The notes under the pieces are model-generated. The model searched no databases and was not told the DNA's origin. It was given only the letters and a program-made list of their open reading frames with translations. Shown piece after piece: positions 61,078 to 64,000 of a stretch of 64,000 bases of DNA; the stretch's first letter is position 1, and each line of letters opens with the position of its first letter. Made by a program: the position numbers and the translations under genes. The stretch comes from Marinobacterium marinum (lineage in GTDB: Bacteria > Pseudomonadota > Gammaproteobacteria > Pseudomonadales > Balneatricaceae), in NCBI RefSeq assembly GCF_013868415.1, contig NZ_JACEMT010000033.1, forward strand, positions 1-64,000, given 5' to 3'.

Positions 61078-62406
61078 CTACTCTTCGAAGAAAAACGTCT
61101 CCTGCCCAAACGCCGGACGAAGGTGGTTCAACCAGGTAGCCTGCTCATCGTAGGCGGCGAAAAACGGCCGCTGCACCCAATCCGGATTGCGACCCTGGAT
61201 AAAACGCAACACAAATACCTTCTCGCCATTGATTTCGGTTACACCCTGAATTTCCACCTTGCCGGGCGTCGCCGACATCGAAGGACCTCGCGCCGTACGG
61301 GCGATACCGCTCACCTGCTTCATCGCATCGCGATAGGTGTTCCAGGCCTGCGCCAGGGGCACTTCGAAATAATGCTGGGCACCGGTATCACGCTCAACGA
61401 ACATGTAGTACGGCTGGATTCCCAGCTCCACTTGTGTCTGCCACATTTTGGCCCAGTCAGCAGCTTCGGTATTGATGTGATTCAGCAGTGGACCCTGACT
61501 GCGAATATGAGCACCCGTTTCACGAATCCTCGCCACCGCCTGACGGTGAATATCGGTGCTCATTTCACGCCAGTGGTTATAGTGCGCCATGAACGCCAGA
61601 TGCTTGCCAGCGGCAATGATGTCTCGGAACAACGCCATCAAGTCATCACTGTCTTCATCCGTAACAAAACGGTACGGCCAGAAGGTCAACGCCTTGGAAC
61701 CAATGCGGATGGTGCGGATGTGATCAAATTCCGGCTCCAGCAGCGGCTCCAGATAGGCGCGCAGATTCTTGGTTTTCATCACCATCGGATCGCCACCCGT
61801 GATCAGCACGTCCGTCACCTCGGGATGTTCACGCAGGTATTCGCACAGCTGGCCGGATTCCTTGGCGGCGATTTTCAGCGATTGATCGCCGACAAACTGA
61901 GCCCAACGGAAGCAGAAAGTGCAATAGCTGTGGCACACCTGGCCGGAGCTGGGGAAAAACAACACGGTCTCATTGTATTTGTGCTGGATACCGTTCACCG
62001 GTTCGCCATTAACACGGGGGATGTTCTGTTCCATTTGGCCCGCCGGGTGAGGATTCAAGGCCTGGCGTACTTCATTGACCACGCGCTTGATTTCAGCCCT
62101 GTCTTCCGTGGCAAGTGCAGCCTCTACTGCATCAAAGTGCTCAGGTTTGAGCATGCCTCGCTGCGGGAACGTCAGCTGAAACATGGGATCATGTTCGGCA
62201 TTATCCCAGTCAATCAGTTGCTCAATGACGTAATTGTTGACTCGAAATGGCAGAACGGATGCAACCACTTCCATCTCATGTCTGAGTTGGGAGGGAAGTC
62301 GTTGCAACTGCGGAATCTGCTGCAGGTGGCGGGCGGTGAAAACTTTGAAAGCCGGTGCATCAGCGGCGGCAATTTGAACAGCATCAATGGGCGTATGTGA
62401 ATTCAT
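61078..62406 (-). CDS. KamA family radical SAM protein (lysine 2,3-aminomutase-like)
   Basis: This 442-aa radical SAM/PLP enzyme has the cluster motif CHSYCTFCFRW (CxxxCxxC) near residue 157. DVLITGGDPMVMKTKNL follows, then a PLP-lysine region further down (GARTARGPSMSATPGKVEIQG area). The length and N-terminal extension exceed those of EpmB, and the CHSYCTFCF motif differs from CRYCFRR of lysine aminomutase/EpmB, so this is a separate KamA subfamily. The amino acid substrate is unknown; lysine or a beta-amino-acid osmolyte route is possible. Confidence 0.88.
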   Translation of the reverse strand: MNSHTPIDAVQIAAADAPAFKVFTARHLQQIPQLQRLPSQLRHEMEVVASVLPFRVNNYVIEQLIDWDNAEHDPMFQLTFPQRGMLKPEHFDAVEAALATEDRAEIKRVVNEVRQALNPHPAGQMEQNIPRVNGEPVNGIQHKYNETVLFFPSSGQVCHSYCTFCFRWAQFVGDQSLKIAAKESGQLCEYLREHPEVTDVLITGGDPMVMKTKNLRAYLEPLLEPEFDHIRTIRIGSKALTFWPYRFVTDEDSDDLMALFRDIIAAGKHLAFMAHYNHWREMSTDIHRQAVARIRETGAHIRSQGPLLNHINTEAADWAKMWQTQVELGIQPYYMFVERDTGAQHYFEVPLAQAWNTYRDAMKQVSGIARTARGPSMSATPGKVEIQGVTEINGEKVFVLRFIQGRNPDWVQRPFFAAYDEQATWLNHLRPAFGQETFFFEE

Positions 62407-62490
62407 GAGCTCCCTTGTACAGGCCGGTTAGAAAAATGGCGGATCCCCAGTCTGGAGACGCTGTGTTCCAGAAAAATGAAAACGGGGCAC

Positions 62491-62679
62491 TCAGGTAAGC
62501 CGGGCAATACACGCCCTGATCGGGAAAGATGATTCGGAATCAACTCGAATTTGACACAGAATCCAGATAGCGAAAAGCAACAAACAGGGCAGGATCAAGC
62601 CTGCAAAACCCGCGATTATCCGCCAAACCTCCCCAATAAACCTGAACGGTAAAGGCAGCATTGTCCTACAGCGCCACAC
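62491..62679 (-). CDS. Possible small membrane protein
   Basis: This 62-aa reading frame lies between the KamA-family gene and the HExxH gene on the same strand. A hydrophobic helix (IIAGFAGLILPCLLLFAIWIL) is flanked by basic and cysteine-bearing ends. A second in-frame ATG near 62661 follows a close AGGA. No family is recognised. It fills an otherwise empty 294-bp gap, but could be chance. Confidence 0.3.
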   Translation of the reverse strand: MWRCRTMLPLPFRFIGEVWRIIAGFAGLILPCLLLFAIWILCQIRVDSESSFPIRACIARLT

Positions 62680-62700
62680 CGGGGGTCAAGAAAACGCAAC

Positions 62701-63498
62701 TCAGCGTTCTTCAGGTGGTACGGCCAGCCAGTTAATCTCTATGGCGGTTGCCGCCCCCACAGTGACCTGTTCCAGGTCAGGAGGCAGCAACGCCCAACCG
62801 GGACTCACCTGCACCCGCCCTGCCATGATTTCAGCGCGGGTCTGCGGGTACAGCGGTGCCTGTGTCGGATCGGCAAACCCGTCAGGCCAAACCGGCTGAT
62901 GGGTGTTCGAGTCATACTTGTCACTTGCACCCAGCGTATGCAGAAATTCATGTACGGCAACCATGTTGTTCTGCCGCTGAAAATCACTGCCGGCATAACC
63001 ATTGACCAGACCAATCATGCCCCGCTGCAGCCCCAGAGAGTGCCGTGGCGGCGTCAAGGTACTGCCGGGCAGGTAGTAGTTGATGAAGATCCGGGCATCC
63101 ACATGCGCGTCATGAGTCTCATGACGCCAGACCCACAATCGCATGCGCATTGACCACCAGATCGCATCCAGAATACTGGGCTGATCGGGAACCTGAGGCG
63201 GAGCCGCATGAATCTGAGGGGCCAGATTTACCCTTACCGGCTCCGCCAGGTCCAGATGATAGCGTTTGGCTTCACGCGCGAAAAAGCGCTCTATATCCGC
63301 AAAATGCTCTGGACCAAGTTGGTCAATATACGACTGGGTCAAGGGATGATAATCGGCATTGATCGGGTAAATCACCATGGTTACAGGCTCCCGCCACCAC
63401 GTCTCCGAGGCACGCCCCAGCCACACATTGACCAACAACAATGTCAGGATCATCAGCAATATTGCCTGAATGATTCGCAGCAGCAGGGTTTTCGTCAT
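62701..63498 (-). CDS. Membrane-anchored HExxH (metzincin-like) protein
   Basis: This 265-aa protein has one N-terminal helix (about residues 6-26) and a periplasmic domain. VAVHEFLHTLGASDKY matches the zinc pattern HExxHxxGxxD near residue 181, followed about 40 residues later by AEIMAGRV, which could supply a Met-turn. A zinc metalloprotease is plausible, but the family is not recognised and activity is inference. It is followed upstream (7 bp) by the YqaA gene in the same direction. Confidence 0.75.
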   Translation of the reverse strand: MTKTLLLRIIQAILLMILTLLLVNVWLGRASETWWREPVTMVIYPINADYHPLTQSYIDQLGPEHFADIERFFAREAKRYHLDLAEPVRVNLAPQIHAAPPQVPDQPSILDAIWWSMRMRLWVWRHETHDAHVDARIFINYYLPGSTLTPPRHSLGLQRGMIGLVNGYAGSDFQRQNNMVAVHEFLHTLGASDKYDSNTHQPVWPDGFADPTQAPLYPQTRAEIMAGRVQVSPGWALLPPDLEQVTVGAATAIEINWLAVPPEER

Positions 63499-63505
63499 GA
63501 CTCAC

Positions 63506-63931
63506 TCAGCCGGCCAGCCCGATAACGACAGCATAGCGCAATGATTTGCCCAGCGTAATCATGACCAGGCTGGCAACGAAACCGATCCTGAGCCAACCGG
63601 CTACCAGGCAGATAGGGTCCCCGATGATCGGTAGCCAAGCCAACAACAGCCCGAAGGGACCATAGCGCTCCAACCAGCGTTGCGCACGCCGATGCCGAGG
63701 GTTTTCCAACGACCGCAACGGATACCGACCGGCAATCCAGTACCCCATCCCCCAGGTCAAGAGACTGCCCAGCACATTCCCTGCCGTAGCACTGATCCAT
63801 AGCAGCCAAACCGAATGTGTGGCTTCAGTCACCAGCCAGGCCAAAAGCACTTCAGACCCACCTGGCAACAGAGTAGAGGAAATCAGGGCACTGAAAAAAA
63901 GCCCGAACGGACCCTGCAGGGCCTCACTCAC
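63506..63931 (-). CDS. YqaA family membrane protein (VTT/DedA-like)
   Basis: This 141-aa integral membrane protein has LLPGGSEVLLAWLV and GNVLGSLLTWGMGYWIAGRYP, then RYGPFGLLLAWLPIIGDPICLVAGWLRI, the SNARE-associated/VTT signature of the YqaA branch. It has about four helices. The GTG start overlaps the stop of the gene to its right by 4 bp (GTGA), so the two are coupled. Function is unclear; relatives affect membrane lipid and proton-motive-force homeostasis. Confidence 0.88.
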   Translation of the reverse strand: MSEALQGPFGLFFSALISSTLLPGGSEVLLAWLVTEATHSVWLLWISATAGNVLGSLLTWGMGYWIAGRYPLRSLENPRHRRAQRWLERYGPFGLLLAWLPIIGDPICLVAGWLRIGFVASLVMITLGKSLRYAVVIGLAG

Positions 63932-64000
63932 ATCTCCATACCTTGGCGAATACAGCGCAGCAGGCCATATTCATAGCGCCCTTCCAGGGTTTCATGCACC
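63928..64000 (-). CDS. 3' end of an unidentified gene, cut by the window
   Basis: An open frame enters from the right edge and reads VHETLEGRYEYGLLRCIRQG then MEM and stop. Its TGA overlaps the YqaA GTG start. Too little is present to name the family; the 4-bp overlap is the main support that it is coding. Confidence 0.55.
   Translation of the reverse strand, partial: VHETLEGRYEYGLLRCIRQGMEM

Noticed and set aside
61123-62400. A 425-aa plus-strand frame across the KamA-family gene
   Set aside because: It mirrors a radical SAM gene on the other strand and its translation has no domain.
1-64000. CRISPR arrays, insertion sequences, prophage or integron features
   Set aside because: No regularly spaced repeats, transposase, integrase or attC-like sites were recognised.

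Overview
The window comes from the chromosome of a Gram-negative gammaproteobacterium, most likely a marine or saline-water relative of the Oceanospirillales/Pseudomonas branch (Marinobacterium- or Nitrincola-like). This placement rests on syd, fldB, fagA-fumC, pdxB, epmC, ttcA, htpX, a BCCT osmolyte transporter, a Pseudomonas-sized (751 aa) decarboxylase and a large 2-aminoethylphosphonate (AEP) cluster. It is inference from gene content; no species can be named. No phage, insertion sequence, CRISPR array or rRNA was seen. One tRNA (Asp, GTC) lies at the left edge.

Layout. 0-11.8 kb is mostly housekeeping: tRNA-Asp, syd, a Fur-box intergenic region between fldB and fagA-fumC, a 3-methyladenine glycosylase, alaA, a SAM methyltransferase, htpX, a PilZ protein overlapping pdxB, a small WGR protein and a trpB without trpA. 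11.8-14.9 kb is a nitric-oxide defence pair: norR divergent from hmp, with NorR-type sites and a sigma-54 promoter between them. 15-19.4 kb holds a PAS/degenerate-GGDEF protein, a copper-delivery operon (membrane protein, SCO, PCuAC) and an overlapping lipoprotein-epmC-unknown operon.

19.4-30 kb is an energy-metabolism block. A periplasmic thiosulfate-oxidation operon soxXYZAKB (no soxCD nearby) reads leftwards. Next is a sigma-54 activator whose PAS domain carries four cysteines. Divergent from it is cydABX, preceded by an excellent sigma-54 promoter and clustered TGACA/TGTCA motifs. A kinase-like protein with its catalytic residues eroded follows. 30-39.3 kb is mixed: an enoyl-CoA hydratase-like protein, ttcA, a BCCT transporter, a DUF3360 permease, a Cache-GGDEF cyclase, a LysR regulator, DUF2798 and a GST.

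39.4-55.7 kb is a phosphonate (AEP) supercluster. One operon encodes Fe-ADH-PhnD-PhnC-PhnE-PhnE-PhnX. A second encodes PhnW-PhnX-DMT transporter. A third encodes a PhnS/T/U importer, with an FAD amine oxidoreductase and PhnR (GntR) beside it. Three near-identical palindromes precede phnW, phnS and the FAD gene and define a likely PhnR regulon. An orphan TOBE-like domain sits beyond phnR. Two diverged 88-bp copies of an apparently structured element lie in direct orientation on either side of the first phn operon. 55.8-64 kb has an amino-acid decarboxylase, a PilJ-CZB chemoreceptor, a YjdM/PhnA-like protein, a KamA-family radical SAM enzyme, a membrane-anchored HExxH protein, a YqaA protein and the 3' end of a gene running off the window.
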